Origin: JAIRNF01 sp031551125
GTDB lineage: Bacteria; Bacteroidota; Bacteroidia; Bacteroidales; UBA932
Assembly: GCA_031551125.1 (NCBI GenBank)
Contig: JAVBOB010000003.1
Span: 5,852-69,851 of the forward strand
DNA length: 64,000 nt
Direction: 5' to 3'
Of this stretch, positions 15,824 to 24,137 are shown piece by piece. The position numbers and the translations under genes are program-made. The notes beneath the pieces are model-generated. The model was not told where the DNA came from. It did not search any database and was given only the letters and a program-made list of their open reading frames with translations. Positions within the stretch are counted from its first letter, which is position 1, and every line of letters begins with the position of its first letter.

Positions 15824-16589
15824 GTTTTTTTTCTTTGCCTTCCCTACCATTGCTCTATGGCTAAGTGCAGGAACGCTGGTTTACACCAAAACAAGCCGTA
15901 AGCTAATAGATGTTTTAATGTTAGCAGGCATTGCTGTATTCGCTGCGTTTATTGTCGGCTTATGGATTGGACAAGAGCGTCCGCCTATGCGTACTATGGG
16001 CGAAACACGACTATGGTACTCGCTTTTTCTATCATCCGTCGGGTTCATTATCTATAAGCATTGGAAGTATAAATGGCTACTATCATTCAGCTGTTTGGTA
16101 GCCTGCGTTTTTGTATGCATCAATATTTTCAAACCGGAGATACACTCCAAGCACCTGATGCCTGCCCTTCAGAGCTACTGGTTTGTTCCACACGTAACGG
16201 TATATATTCTTTCCTATGCCATGTTTGGCGCGGCCACCATAGCATCGTTTATTCAGCTGCGTAAGCTGAATACCGGGCTTCCCAACAAAAACCTGTATCG
16301 CCTGATGGATAACCTTATTTACGTAGGCTTCGGATTTCTTATGCTGGGAATGCTGATGGGCTGCGTGTGGGCAAAAGAAGCATGGGGGCACTACTGGTCA
16401 TGGGATCCGAAGGAAACATGGGCATTCGTTACTGCCGCCGCTTATCTGGTTTACATTCATGCACGGCTAAAAAAGTATCACCCTAAGTTTGCCCTATGGG
16501 TACTACCCGTAGCATTTGTTCTGCTAATGATAACGTGGATAGGCGTTAGCTACCTGCCATCAGCACAAAACAGCATTCACACGTACTAG
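15810..16589 (+). CDS. ccsA: CcsA-family cytochrome c biogenesis (heme export) protein
   Basis: This 259-residue polytopic membrane protein carries the tryptophan-rich heme-binding motif WGHYWSWDPKETWAFV, which identifies the CcsA/CcmC/CcmF superfamily. It acts with ResB to move heme across the membrane for ligation. I chose the ATG at 15810 because a good Shine-Dalgarno (AAAGGAGGA, 15797-15805) precedes it. A longer in-frame reading from 15738 would overlap resB by 86 bases. The gene overlaps the end of resB by 14 bases, indicating translational coupling. Confidence 0.92.
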   Translation: MTWNEFFFFAFPTIALWLSAGTLVYTKTSRKLIDVLMLAGIAVFAAFIVGLWIGQERPPMRTMGETRLWYSLFLSSVGFIIYKHWKYKWLLSFSCLVACVFVCINIFKPEIHSKHLMPALQSYWFVPHVTVYILSYAMFGAATIASFIQLRKLNTGLPNKNLYRLMDNLIYVGFGFLMLGMLMGCVWAKEAWGHYWSWDPKETWAFVTAAAYLVYIHARLKKYHPKFALWVLPVAFVLLMITWIGVSYLPSAQNSIHTY

Positions 16590-16602
16590 GCTAAGGCTTG
16601 CA

Positions 16603-16905
16603 GTGAACACACAAGAAAAAAACACCGTATCAAAAATGATACACATCTACTGCCGTTCCAAACATGGACATGAAGATGTACTTTGCGACGACTGTAGGCA
16701 GCTGGAAGCCTATACCCACATCCGCTTGGAGCGTTGTCCGTTTGGTGATAAAAAACCAACCTGCAGCAAATGCTCCATTCACTGTTACAAGCCCGAATAT
16801 AGAAAAATGATAAAAGAAGTAATGCGGTTCTCTGGCCCACGTATGCTGCTATACCATCCAATAGCCACTGTAAGGCATTTAATACAGGATTTGAAGAATT
16901 TATGA
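16603..16905 (+). CDS. ygbA: YgbA-family (nitrous oxide-stimulated promoter family) protein
   Basis: This 100-residue cysteine-rich protein matches the YgbA_NO family through IYCRSKHG, LCDDCRQLEAYTHIRLERCPFGDKKPTCSKCSIHCYKPEYR and the conserved end MRFSGPRMLLYHP. Seven cysteines suggest metal or iron-sulfur binding. In enterobacteria ygbA is induced by nitrosative stress. Its position as last gene of an nrf operon, 13 bases after ccsA, supports the same link here. The start is GTG; an internal ATG at 16636 is less likely because upstream residues fit the family. The biochemical role is not established. Confidence 0.9.
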   Translation: MNTQEKNTVSKMIHIYCRSKHGHEDVLCDDCRQLEAYTHIRLERCPFGDKKPTCSKCSIHCYKPEYRKMIKEVMRFSGPRMLLYHPIATVRHLIQDLKNL

Positions 16906-16959
16906 TTTTAAAGAAATAGGACACCTACGTTCGATGGCATTTGAAATCAGTCATATTCA

Positions 16960-17206
16960 AAAGATTTTTACATGGTGGTTTTCAGCCACCTGAGGCGCTT
17001 ACTATCGTCCTGAAAGGACAGCTTATTTCAGCCCAACGCAAACGAAGTAACGCGTTGGGATAGCGTGCGAAAAGTCGAACTGCGCCCTGAAAGGGCAATT
17101 TATACGGCTACATCTTTTAAGCCGCCCTTTCAGGGCGCAGTAAGCTAGGGCGTCTTATATTCCCAAGGCGTTGCCATTGGGCTAAAATAAGTTGGTCTTT
17201 CAGACC
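16960..17206. repeat. Mini-palindrome array with GAA/TTC spacer (family E), copy 1
   Basis: Fills the gap between ygbA and the AsmA-like gene. It contains GTCCT-GAA-AGGAC (17007-17019), GCCCT-GAA-AGGGC (17084-17096), GCCCT-TTC-AGGGC (17124-17136) and GGTCT-TTC-AGACC (17194-17206). It also contains AGCCCAACGC-type motifs. 17080-17096 and 17124-17140 are 17-base inverted repeats of each other. A diverged copy lies at 53022-53224. Confidence 0.8.
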
Positions 17207-17218
17207 GATAATCAAAAA

Positions 17219-20200
17219 TCAATGCTCATTGATGCTTTGTAGCTCCATGCCTTCCGGAACTTCCACCTTAGCAGTATCCAGCTGGAAATACTCACGCCGT
17301 AAGCTGTCGTTTAGCGTTATACGCGGCCGCCGAACAGTAGCGTTCAACGGCTCGCTCATTATCTCGGCAATGGTTTTCTGTAGCCCCTCCTCCATTTGCT
17401 TTCGCAAGTTAATTTGCGTATTAGCCAGTGATTTTTCTTTGGCGGGAGAGAATAAGTCCTTATACTTGGCTCTAGCTAAACGGAATTTCATTTTTTCCGG
17501 TGTTCCCGTAATATTCAGCCCCAGCTTAAAGGGTATCGGTGATTTGAGCACGGAAATGTGGTAGTCGAAGCTCATATCGAGGTTCTGAGTCCCTCCTACC
17601 CCCGCCACGTATCGGTCAACCGACACCTTGAAGGGAAAAATCAAGGCCTTGCTGTTTTCCAGTACCATTTCCACAGAAATAGAATCAATCAGGTTGCGCT
17701 GTTTGTTTTTAAACATCAGCGTTTTTGCTATTTTAGAGAAAGTTTCCCCATCCATCAGCACCATGTTTTCGCCTTTCAGGTAGCAAGAAGCCGTAGTTTC
17801 CGGCAAAATAACGTTCGACTGTGAGTCCAGCTTGCTTACGGCCGTCATATCGCAATCCACCACCCCCTCAAACGAGCGCAACATGGGTGCCAGCGTATCA
17901 ATCATCGGAAAGGCGGAGAGCAGCTCCTTAACGTGTATGTTGTGCATACGTAAATCCATGCCAAGGTTTGCACCCTTTGTATTCGGAGCTTTATACACCA
18001 ACGACATGCCAACGCTGCCTACCTCCGAGCTCATCCGTAACCCCGAGAGCTGCACAGACTGATTACGAATAATGATTTTACCCGATACGTTATTCAACAA
18101 CAGGTTACTGTATGCTACCTGTTTCATTTTGGTATCCAGCTCCAAATCAATATTGCGCGGGATAACGAATATGCCTATTTTGCCGGTATCAGGTGCTGCT
18201 GTCAATGCTTTCTTATCATCCAATACCACTTGTGCAATTGAGTCTCTTTGCGCTGTTCCTTTTTCCGCGTACTCTACACCCAAGGCAAAGGCGCGTATCA
18301 GCTGGTTAAAGTCCGCCATATCCGACTCAACGCTTACCTTTGCTGTCAGCCGCCCGTTGCGAAGCAACGCATTCCTGATTCCCTCAACTTCTCCGTTCAA
18401 CACCATATCCGATGCTCCTACCTTTAAACGCGTTCGAGTAAGTAACAACGTGTTAGTAGTGAAGCTTAGCGACGATTCCGTCATACGAATAGGAAGTGGA
18501 AATGCCGGAGTTCGGAGGCTCATATTCTTGCATTCAAACGTTCCCGTAACATCCAGCTCACGCAGCATCTTTCGCGTATCGTCTGACTCCAGCCTGAACA
18601 TCATATATGATGCATCATTTCTCCGCAAGGAATCTCTTCTAAACGCTCTCATCGTAGAATCTGATTGAGAAGCGGCTCTTGCTGCCATACGCTGCACCCG
18701 AGTGGTTGAATCGGTTGTAGCCCTGTTATCCGAACGGGCTATTCGTCGCTTGAGCTTCATGTTAAACGCCGCGTTGGTAACACGGCCACTCATCTCGGGC
18801 ATTCGTACCCGCAGGCTGTCCAGCGTTACCCGTGCCGACAGCTCAGGCTTTGATTTATCTTCAGACGATGGTGTAAGCCTTAGCGATGCTCTAGTTTTTA
18901 TGGCACGAAGGCGTAAGGAATCTTTTGTTTTCAAATTCAGATTTTCAGTTCGAACGGTTGTAGCCAGTACCGCTATGGTATTGCTGTCTTTAGGCTCTGA
19001 GGTACGGAAGCTTGCCGACAGCTTACCTGCGTTAGCATACAGCTCGTTGCCATATTTCAGGTGAAGGCTATCCAGCTCAACGTTCCCTCTCAACAGGCTT
19101 TCAACCTCTCTCCCTCTTATGCTATCCTTGGTATTGCTGCCTAAGCGCAGCTTTAACGATGAGGCAAGTAAATCTATAGATGCCATCGGAAATTTGAACG
19201 TCAGCTTATCAATATCCGCCGTGCCGGAAGCATCAATCTTTCCGAAGTTGCCTGCCAGCAAATCGTTGAGCAAGCATTTGCCGGAAAGGTTTAGCTGTAT
19301 CGTTCCGCCTGCCCGTATGCCATTGGGTAAGGTCAAGTCCTGCGCCATGCGTGTAAAGTCTATGTTCGCCTCAACACTGGCATCAATAAAAGGTTTAGAG
19401 AAAATGTTGTTGTACTTACCCGAACATTTCACGGTGGATGACGCGGTTTGCAAAAGTATATTCCCGATATGTACGTTCGATGCGGTTTTTCCGGTGAAAT
19501 CAATTTGCGCGTCACCTTCAACTTCTATTTTCCTGAACCCTTCACTATTCGAATGGTTGGCGCTGCGTAATGCCCCATCCTTCAAGCTGAGAGAGGCGGT
19601 AAGCAGGGGTATATTGCCCTGTCCCCAATATCCGTGAAAACGTCCTTGCAGGTTCAGCTCGCCTTCGGCCTTCAGGTTGTCTGCAATATATCTCATTTGT
19701 TCGGGTACATTCCGTAACAAATCGGCCAAAGATGACGCGCTTAAGGCCAGCTCCATATCAACCATTGCACGATGTGCTGTGCTGTCGCCCTGTAATGTTC
19801 CCTTTGCTTCAAAGCCCAGTATGCCTGTTGCGATAGAAGCTTTTTCAACAGTCAAGCGCCGAGCAGTACGGTTGTTATGCAACCGCGCCTCAACTTGCAG
19901 CGGAAGCTGCTTTGACAGCGCTCGCCCTTCGTAAAACATGGTCAACGCTTTTATACCTAACGCCAAATCAAGTCTGGCAGAGTCTTTAGACATATTCCCG
20001 TCAAGGGTAAAATGCAGACTGTCGGCAGAGGCAAATATATCCCGCACCCTGTCATCATAAATGATAGAAGCGTTGGAAATGCGAACGCCTTTAACGTTCA
20101 GCTCAGGCAGCTCAAATGCCGATGTGTCTGTACTTGCAACAGCGGTAGATGTTGTATCAGATTGCTGCAAAAATATATCCCAATTCGCTTTACCTTCGGG

Positions 20201-20677
20201 GCTCATGTACGCGTAAACACGAGGGCTATTCAGCCTTAGCTTTTGCACAATAACTTTCTTCTCTGAAAGAAAGGCTACCGGATTGAACGATATTCTGCAA
20301 CGGCGGAAAGCTATCAACGTATCCTGCGGTAATCCCTCCTGCACAAAGCTGTCAACAACAGTCAGCGGCTTTGTAATGGTTCCGTTTTTAAGCACAACAC
20401 CCAAGTTCGGGAAGGTGCTGAAAAAGGTAAGCTCTACCGACTCGCATTCAACCTTAGCATCCAAATACTCGTTGGCGTACTTCAACACTAAAGGTGTTAT
20501 TCTCGTTGGCGTAAACACAACATACAAAGCAATACCGATAGCAATAGCTACAAGCGTTACCAGCGCCGCCAACGTCAGCCCTGTTCGTATCAGCATGCGT
20601 TTCCATAACGGTCTTTTCTTTTTCCTCTTACCTAAAGAAGAGTCCGGTGTATTTTCTATATTTGCCGATGTAGTCAT
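17219..20677 (-). CDS. AsmA-family large envelope protein
   Basis: This very long protein (1152 residues from the ATG at 20677) has one N-terminal transmembrane helix (RTGLTLAALVTLVAIAIGIALYVVF) after a Lys/Arg-rich cytoplasmic stub. An AsmA-like N-terminal region follows (FTPTRITPLVLKYANEYLDAKVECESVELTFFSTFPNLGVVLKNGTI). The rest consists of repeated beta-rich segments with an AsmA_2-type C-terminus (FSFD...KLGLNITGTPEKMKFRLARAKY). AsmA/TamB/YhdP-type proteins bridge the envelope and are implicated in lipid transport to the outer membrane. An upstream TTG at 20716 gives 13 extra residues but is a weaker start choice. Confidence 0.85.
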   Translation of the reverse strand: MTTSANIENTPDSSLGKRKKKRPLWKRMLIRTGLTLAALVTLVAIAIGIALYVVFTPTRITPLVLKYANEYLDAKVECESVELTFFSTFPNLGVVLKNGTITKPLTVVDSFVQEGLPQDTLIAFRRCRISFNPVAFLSEKKVIVQKLRLNSPRVYAYMSPEGKANWDIFLQQSDTTSTAVASTDTSAFELPELNVKGVRISNASIIYDDRVRDIFASADSLHFTLDGNMSKDSARLDLALGIKALTMFYEGRALSKQLPLQVEARLHNNRTARRLTVEKASIATGILGFEAKGTLQGDSTAHRAMVDMELALSASSLADLLRNVPEQMRYIADNLKAEGELNLQGRFHGYWGQGNIPLLTASLSLKDGALRSANHSNSEGFRKIEVEGDAQIDFTGKTASNVHIGNILLQTASSTVKCSGKYNNIFSKPFIDASVEANIDFTRMAQDLTLPNGIRAGGTIQLNLSGKCLLNDLLAGNFGKIDASGTADIDKLTFKFPMASIDLLASSLKLRLGSNTKDSIRGREVESLLRGNVELDSLHLKYGNELYANAGKLSASFRTSEPKDSNTIAVLATTVRTENLNLKTKDSLRLRAIKTRASLRLTPSSEDKSKPELSARVTLDSLRVRMPEMSGRVTNAAFNMKLKRRIARSDNRATTDSTTRVQRMAARAASQSDSTMRAFRRDSLRRNDASYMMFRLESDDTRKMLRELDVTGTFECKNMSLRTPAFPLPIRMTESSLSFTTNTLLLTRTRLKVGASDMVLNGEVEGIRNALLRNGRLTAKVSVESDMADFNQLIRAFALGVEYAEKGTAQRDSIAQVVLDDKKALTAAPDTGKIGIFVIPRNIDLELDTKMKQVAYSNLLLNNVSGKIIIRNQSVQLSGLRMSSEVGSVGMSLVYKAPNTKGANLGMDLRMHNIHVKELLSAFPMIDTLAPMLRSFEGVVDCDMTAVSKLDSQSNVILPETTASCYLKGENMVLMDGETFSKIAKTLMFKNKQRNLIDSISVEMVLENSKALIFPFKVSVDRYVAGVGGTQNLDMSFDYHISVLKSPIPFKLGLNITGTPEKMKFRLARAKYKDLFSPAKEKSLANTQINLRKQMEEGLQKTIAEIMSEPLNATVRRPRITLNDSLRREYFQLDTAKVEVPEGMELQSINEH

Positions 20678-20773
20678 GGTATATGTTGCAGACTTATTTT
20701 TGGCGAATACCAACAAACGTTACGCCAAAACTACATATATTTAACCTATAAATAACTAAAACTGCCATATAGC

Positions 20774-20781
20774 TACTTTTG
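20774..20781 (+). promoter_or_regulatory. TAnnTTTG -7 box close to the start codon at 20789
   Basis: TACTTTTG ends 7 bases before the ATG of the alkylation-repair gene, again predicting a very short or absent leader. Confidence 0.5.
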
Positions 20782-20788
20782 ATCTTAC

Positions 20789-21499
20789 ATGATGAAAACA
20801 ATACTGGCACAAGTCAGGGAAGAGCTTAAAAACAACGTTGATGAAAAAACAGAACGCACGGCTCAGAATTTCTTCAAAGAAGAAATCAAAGCATACGGCG
20901 TAAAAGTTCCAACCGTCAACAAGATAAGTAAAGCGATATTCAGCCAAATCAAAAACAAACCTAAGTCGGAAATTTTTGATTTGTGCGAAGAGCTTTGGCG
21001 TTCCGGTTATTTGGAAGAATCGTTCGTAGCGTGCAGCTGGTCATACGCCATGCACAAGCAGTACGAAGCAACCGATTTTGAGACATTTGACCGATGGGTA
21101 CAACGCTATGTAAACAACTGGGCTTCATGCGATACGCTATGCAACCACACCATTGGTGAGCTTATCGAAAAATATCCCGAGTACATTTCCCGCCTTAAAG
21201 AATGGGCGCACTCCGATAATCGTTGGGTACGCCGTGCCGCAGCCGTTACGCTAATTATTCCTGCCCGTAAAGGCTTGTTCTTGGATGATACTTTTCAGCT
21301 GGCAACCATTCTGCTCCACGATAAGGATGACTTGGTACAGAAAGCTTACGGATGGATGCTTAAAGCCGCAAGCGAAGCACATCAAAAAGAAGTTTTCAGC
21401 TTTGTAATGCAACACAAGGCTACCATGCCTCGCACCGCGCTTCGCTATGCAATTGAAAAAATGCCCCCGGAAATGAAAGCGGAAGCCATGAAAAAATAG
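20789..21499 (+). CDS. DNA alkylation repair protein (AlkD-like HEAT-repeat glycosylase family)
   Basis: This 236-residue, mostly helical protein matches the DNA alkylation repair (AlkD/AlkC) family. Family features are KVPTVNKISKAIF, the aspartate in NNWASCDTLCNHTIGELI (equivalent to the catalytic-site Asp of AlkD), and NRWVRRAAAVTLI. AlkD enzymes remove positively charged alkylated bases (N3-methyladenine, N7-methylguanine) without base flipping. Length agrees. Two consecutive ATG codons open the gene; the first is used here. An AraC-type regulator follows in the same direction with its own promoter. Confidence 0.9.
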   Translation: MMKTILAQVREELKNNVDEKTERTAQNFFKEEIKAYGVKVPTVNKISKAIFSQIKNKPKSEIFDLCEELWRSGYLEESFVACSWSYAMHKQYEATDFETFDRWVQRYVNNWASCDTLCNHTIGELIEKYPEYISRLKEWAHSDNRWVRRAAAVTLIIPARKGLFLDDTFQLATILLHDKDDLVQKAYGWMLKAASEAHQKEVFSFVMQHKATMPRTALRYAIEKMPPEMKAEAMKK

Positions 21500-21563
21500 C
21501 CGCAATGAGCATTGAAGAATTAAGAGAGTACTGCCTTTCCATTAAAGGAAATACGGAATCCTG

Positions 21564-21571
21564 TACTTTTG
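21564..21571 (+). promoter_or_regulatory. TAnnTTTG -7 box for the AraC-type regulator
   Basis: TACTTTTG, 22 bases upstream of the ATG at 21593. Confidence 0.55.
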
Positions 21572-21592
21572 TAGAAATAACAAAGCAAATAA

Positions 21593-22348
21593 ATGTACCA
21601 CGAATGTAAACCCGACATACGGTTAACCCCATACGTTGAAACCTACTGGGTGACCGATGGCTTTGTGGCGAACGAAGAAACCGTCAGAATATTTCCTGAC
21701 GGTTGCGTGGACATTTTATTCTCTTTTGAAGGTTCTCATCCCAAGAACGGGCTTCAACCTTTTCAACCCTACCTGATTGGTACCATAACATCATACATAG
21801 AGGTTACCTACAGCGGCAACGTTCAAATGTTCGGCATACGGTTTAAACCCATGGGTGTTACCGCATTTATGCGTATTCCGGTAAATGAGCTAACCAACCA
21901 ACGGCTTGATATGTCGTTGGTGAAAACTCTATTTGACAGCCGATTTCATGAGGCTTTATTCGAAAAGCACACGTTAGCATCGAAAATAGAGCATATCGAG
22001 AGCTACTTGCTCGGAATGCTTTCCTGCTTGTTTGAACCGGCAAAACAAATAGCCTACGCCGTTGATTTGATTACAAAAAATAACGGCATGCTATCAATTA
22101 CGGAAGTTGCCCACCATACGTGCTTGTGCCAACGACAGCTTGAGCGCAGGTTTAAATCGGCAGTAGGTATATCTCCCAAAGCATTTAGTCAGGTAAGCAA
22201 GTTTCGTTACACCCTGCGCTACCTTAAAGCACATGCCGACGAATGCCTTTCAGAAGTAGCCTTAGCCTGTGGTTATCACGACCACTCACACCTGATTAAA
22301 GAGTTTGAACGCCTATCGGGAAGTTCTCCGGCTGAGCTGCGTTGCTAA
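21593..22348 (+). CDS. AraC-family transcriptional regulator
   Basis: This 251-residue protein has an N-terminal DUF6597-like beta-rich sensor domain (residues about 1-130: MYHECKPDIRLTPYVETYWV, FPDGCVDILFSF, MFGIRFKPMGVTAFM). A C-terminal AraC domain with two helix-turn-helix units follows: SITEVAHHTCLCQRQLERRFKSAVG and LSEVALACGYHDHSHLIKEFERLSGSSPAEL. The inducer is unknown. The preceding alkylation-repair gene and the following VOC gene could be targets, but each has its own -7 box and no operator was identified. Confidence 0.93.
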   Translation: MYHECKPDIRLTPYVETYWVTDGFVANEETVRIFPDGCVDILFSFEGSHPKNGLQPFQPYLIGTITSYIEVTYSGNVQMFGIRFKPMGVTAFMRIPVNELTNQRLDMSLVKTLFDSRFHEALFEKHTLASKIEHIESYLLGMLSCLFEPAKQIAYAVDLITKNNGMLSITEVAHHTCLCQRQLERRFKSAVGISPKAFSQVSKFRYTLRYLKAHADECLSEVALACGYHDHSHLIKEFERLSGSSPAELRC

Positions 22349-22389
22349 GAAAGTCGTTTTTTTACACAAGCGGCTACCGTGCAATACGG

Positions 22390-22397
22390 TAACTTTG
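22390..22397 (+). promoter_or_regulatory. TAnnTTTG -7 box for the VOC protein
   Basis: TAACTTTG, 23 bases upstream of the ATG at 22420. Confidence 0.55.
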
Positions 22398-22419
22398 CCT
22401 AAACCAAAAATCAAAATGT

Positions 22420-22908
22420 ATGAAGCTGCAAAATTGTACACCCGTTTTGTTTGTAAAGAACGCACCCAAAGCACGGGATTTCTATGCCGATATATTGGGA
22501 CTGACCGTAGCTGCCGATTTCGGCGGGTTAAACTTTATGTTTAAAGAAGGTTTTGCCCTTTGGCAAATTATGGATGGAAATATTATCCCGGCAACGCTTG
22601 GCCGTGAAAATATTGAAAATTCTAGGAGTACCAGCCGTTTTGAACTGTGCTTCGAAACGCATGAGCTCGATTCTATATACAAAACGCTTAAAGAAAAGAA
22701 TACAAAATTTCTGCATGAGATAAATATAGAACTTTGGGGGCAACGTACCATTCGGTTTTACGACCCCGACGGGCATTTGATAGAAGTTGGCGAAGCCATG
22801 CCCATTTTTCTCAAAAGAATATTCGACGAAGAAGGACAAAACATAGAGGCTACCTCTAAGCGCACGTTTATGCCGCAAGAGGCAATCAAACAAATTTTAG
22901 GCGTATAG
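22420..22908 (+). CDS. VOC-superfamily (glyoxalase/bleomycin-resistance fold) protein
   Basis: This 162-residue protein has a paired beta-alpha-beta-beta-beta VOC fold. It opens with TPVLFVKNAPKARDFYADILGLTV and closes with FYDPDGHLIEVGEAM, where the final glutamate is a typical metal ligand. Members range from glyoxalases to antibiotic-binding proteins, so the substrate cannot be given. The start ATG at 22420 is preferred over an out-of-frame ATG four bases upstream because only this frame encodes the domain. Confidence 0.87.
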   Translation: MKLQNCTPVLFVKNAPKARDFYADILGLTVAADFGGLNFMFKEGFALWQIMDGNIIPATLGRENIENSRSTSRFELCFETHELDSIYKTLKEKNTKFLHEINIELWGQRTIRFYDPDGHLIEVGEAMPIFLKRIFDEEGQNIEATSKRTFMPQEAIKQILGV

Positions 22909-22916
22909 GGTAAAGA

Positions 22917-23025
22917 TATTGGCACGCAGATAACACAATTTCATACACAGGTAAACACAATTATACTATAAGTAAAGTGAAACTGTGTTACCTGCGTTGT
23001 TAGACGTGCGTTCTGCGTGCCAATA
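22917..23025. repeat. 109-base palindromic element between convergent genes
   Basis: Perfect 14-base ends TATTGGCACGCAGA / TCTGCGTGCCAATA enclose a second pair, ACACAGGTAA / TTACCTGCG. It fills the gap between the convergent VOC and SRPBCC genes and may terminate both. Confidence 0.8.
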
Positions 23026-23044
23026 ATTCGCTAATACTATATTA

Positions 23045-23533
23045 TTACTTGAGCAGCTCTTGCAGCTGGCTGAGCGCTGTTCCATAGCCCTCTTCAAATC
23101 CCATTTCCAAGATTTTTTTCATATCCTCATCACTTGTAAATGACATGGTGGTGGTTACCTTAACTCCTCCATCTTCTTCTGAAAAGTCATACATCCAAAA
23201 CAGCTTAGGCAGGTTTGTGTTTATAGCGCCATCCTCGTCACAAAAAGCATCATCTATTTCCAACAGCTTATTTACACGAATTTTTTTATATTCGGAAAGT
23301 CCCCAAAACTTCTCTCCTTCCGGTGATAGCATGTAGTACAACCAGCGTCCGCCCTCCTTGAAATCTGCCGATTTAGTAACCGCTCGAAATGGCTTAGGTG
23401 CAAACCATTTTTCCAGCGTTGACGGGTTGGTAAACGCATCCCAAACTACGCTTAGCGATGCGTTGAAACCACTTATAGCTACTATTTTCTTGTTCGAATA
23501 ATCTTTCTCGAACGTAACCGATAGGTTTTTCAT
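23045..23533 (-). CDS. SRPBCC (AHSA1/START-like) domain protein
   Basis: This 162-residue protein belongs to the AHSA1-type SRPBCC superfamily. Features are VWDAFTNPSTLEKWFAPKPFRA, FKEGGRWLYYMLSPEGEKFWG, YDFSEEDGGVKVTTTMSF and the C-terminal helix MGFEEGYGTALSQLQELL. Such proteins have a deep hydrophobic ligand pocket; bacterial members are mostly uncharacterised. An upstream TTG at 23542 gives three extra residues; the ATG at 23533 is chosen. Confidence 0.9.
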   Translation of the reverse strand: MKNLSVTFEKDYSNKKIVAISGFNASLSVVWDAFTNPSTLEKWFAPKPFRAVTKSADFKEGGRWLYYMLSPEGEKFWGLSEYKKIRVNKLLEIDDAFCDEDGAINTNLPKLFWMYDFSEEDGGVKVTTTMSFTSDEDMKKILEMGFEEGYGTALSQLQELLK

Positions 23534-23723
23534 GTCGCTCAATTTTTTATTGTAACACCAACAGCTACTGACAGCAACCTATCTTTCAAAATTTATAGTG
23601 CTCATCAATACCTATTCTTATCACCAAACAAGAATCACCTTCTAATGTTTATAAAATAACTTTATTAAAAGCTATTTGTAGAATAACAGCGCCTACCAGC
23701 TGCATTTTATAGCGAACCGTTCA

Positions 23724-23769
23724 AAATAAAAGAGGGTGTCCAAAAAGCATTTGGCACCCTCTTTTATTT
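23724..23769. terminator. Long AT-rich hairpin, possible bidirectional terminator
   Basis: AAATAAAAGAGGGTG pairs with CACCCTCTTTTATTT (15-base arms), with T-rich flanks on both strands. It lies next to the family D repeat, with no gene nearby on either side. Confidence 0.55.
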
Positions 23770-23774
23770 GTATT

Positions 23775-24047
23775 CCTAGCAGGTTTTAAAACCGATAGGG
23801 CTCGTAAAGTGGACTGTTCTGTATATGCAAGCCGGGCAAAACATTTTGGCGAAGAGGGTTTCCCGTAGGGAAATAATATCAATAGAAAAGGCTAATGCCT
23901 CAAACCAACCGTAGCCCGTAGGGCTTTAATCGCACAGCTACTGTTTATGTCCTACGGACAACTTTCTATTGGGCATTTGCTGTTTCTATTGATATGTAAG
24001 CCCTATGGGCTACCTTCTTTGCCCTATTCCAATTCAAAAACCTGTCT
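23775..24047 (+). repeat. MITE-like four-palindrome element (family D), copy 1
   Basis: This 273-base element carries four miniature palindromes: TTTCCC-GTA-GGGAAA (23859-23873), AGCCC-GTA-GGGCT (23913-23925), TGTCC-TAC-GGACA (23948-23960) and AGCCC-TAT-GGGCT (23999-24011). The same four in the same order occur in reverse orientation at 47404-47702, and most linker sequence also matches. It begins with CCTAGCAGGTTTTAAAACC, a terminal repeat of the type seen at both ends of copy 2. No coding potential is seen. The rest of the 23534-24137 gap has no gene. Confidence 0.85.
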
Positions 24048-24137
24048 GAGATTGAAATCAAATATTTGATTCTCGTGAACCAATAAACGACTTTTTAGAC
24101 AAGCTCTTTCCAAAGATCATGTCGTGCATTCCGTATG

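Noticed and set aside
23775..24047. Insertion sequence
   Set aside because: No transposase reading frame; at about 270-300 bases it can only be a non-autonomous or non-mobile repeat.
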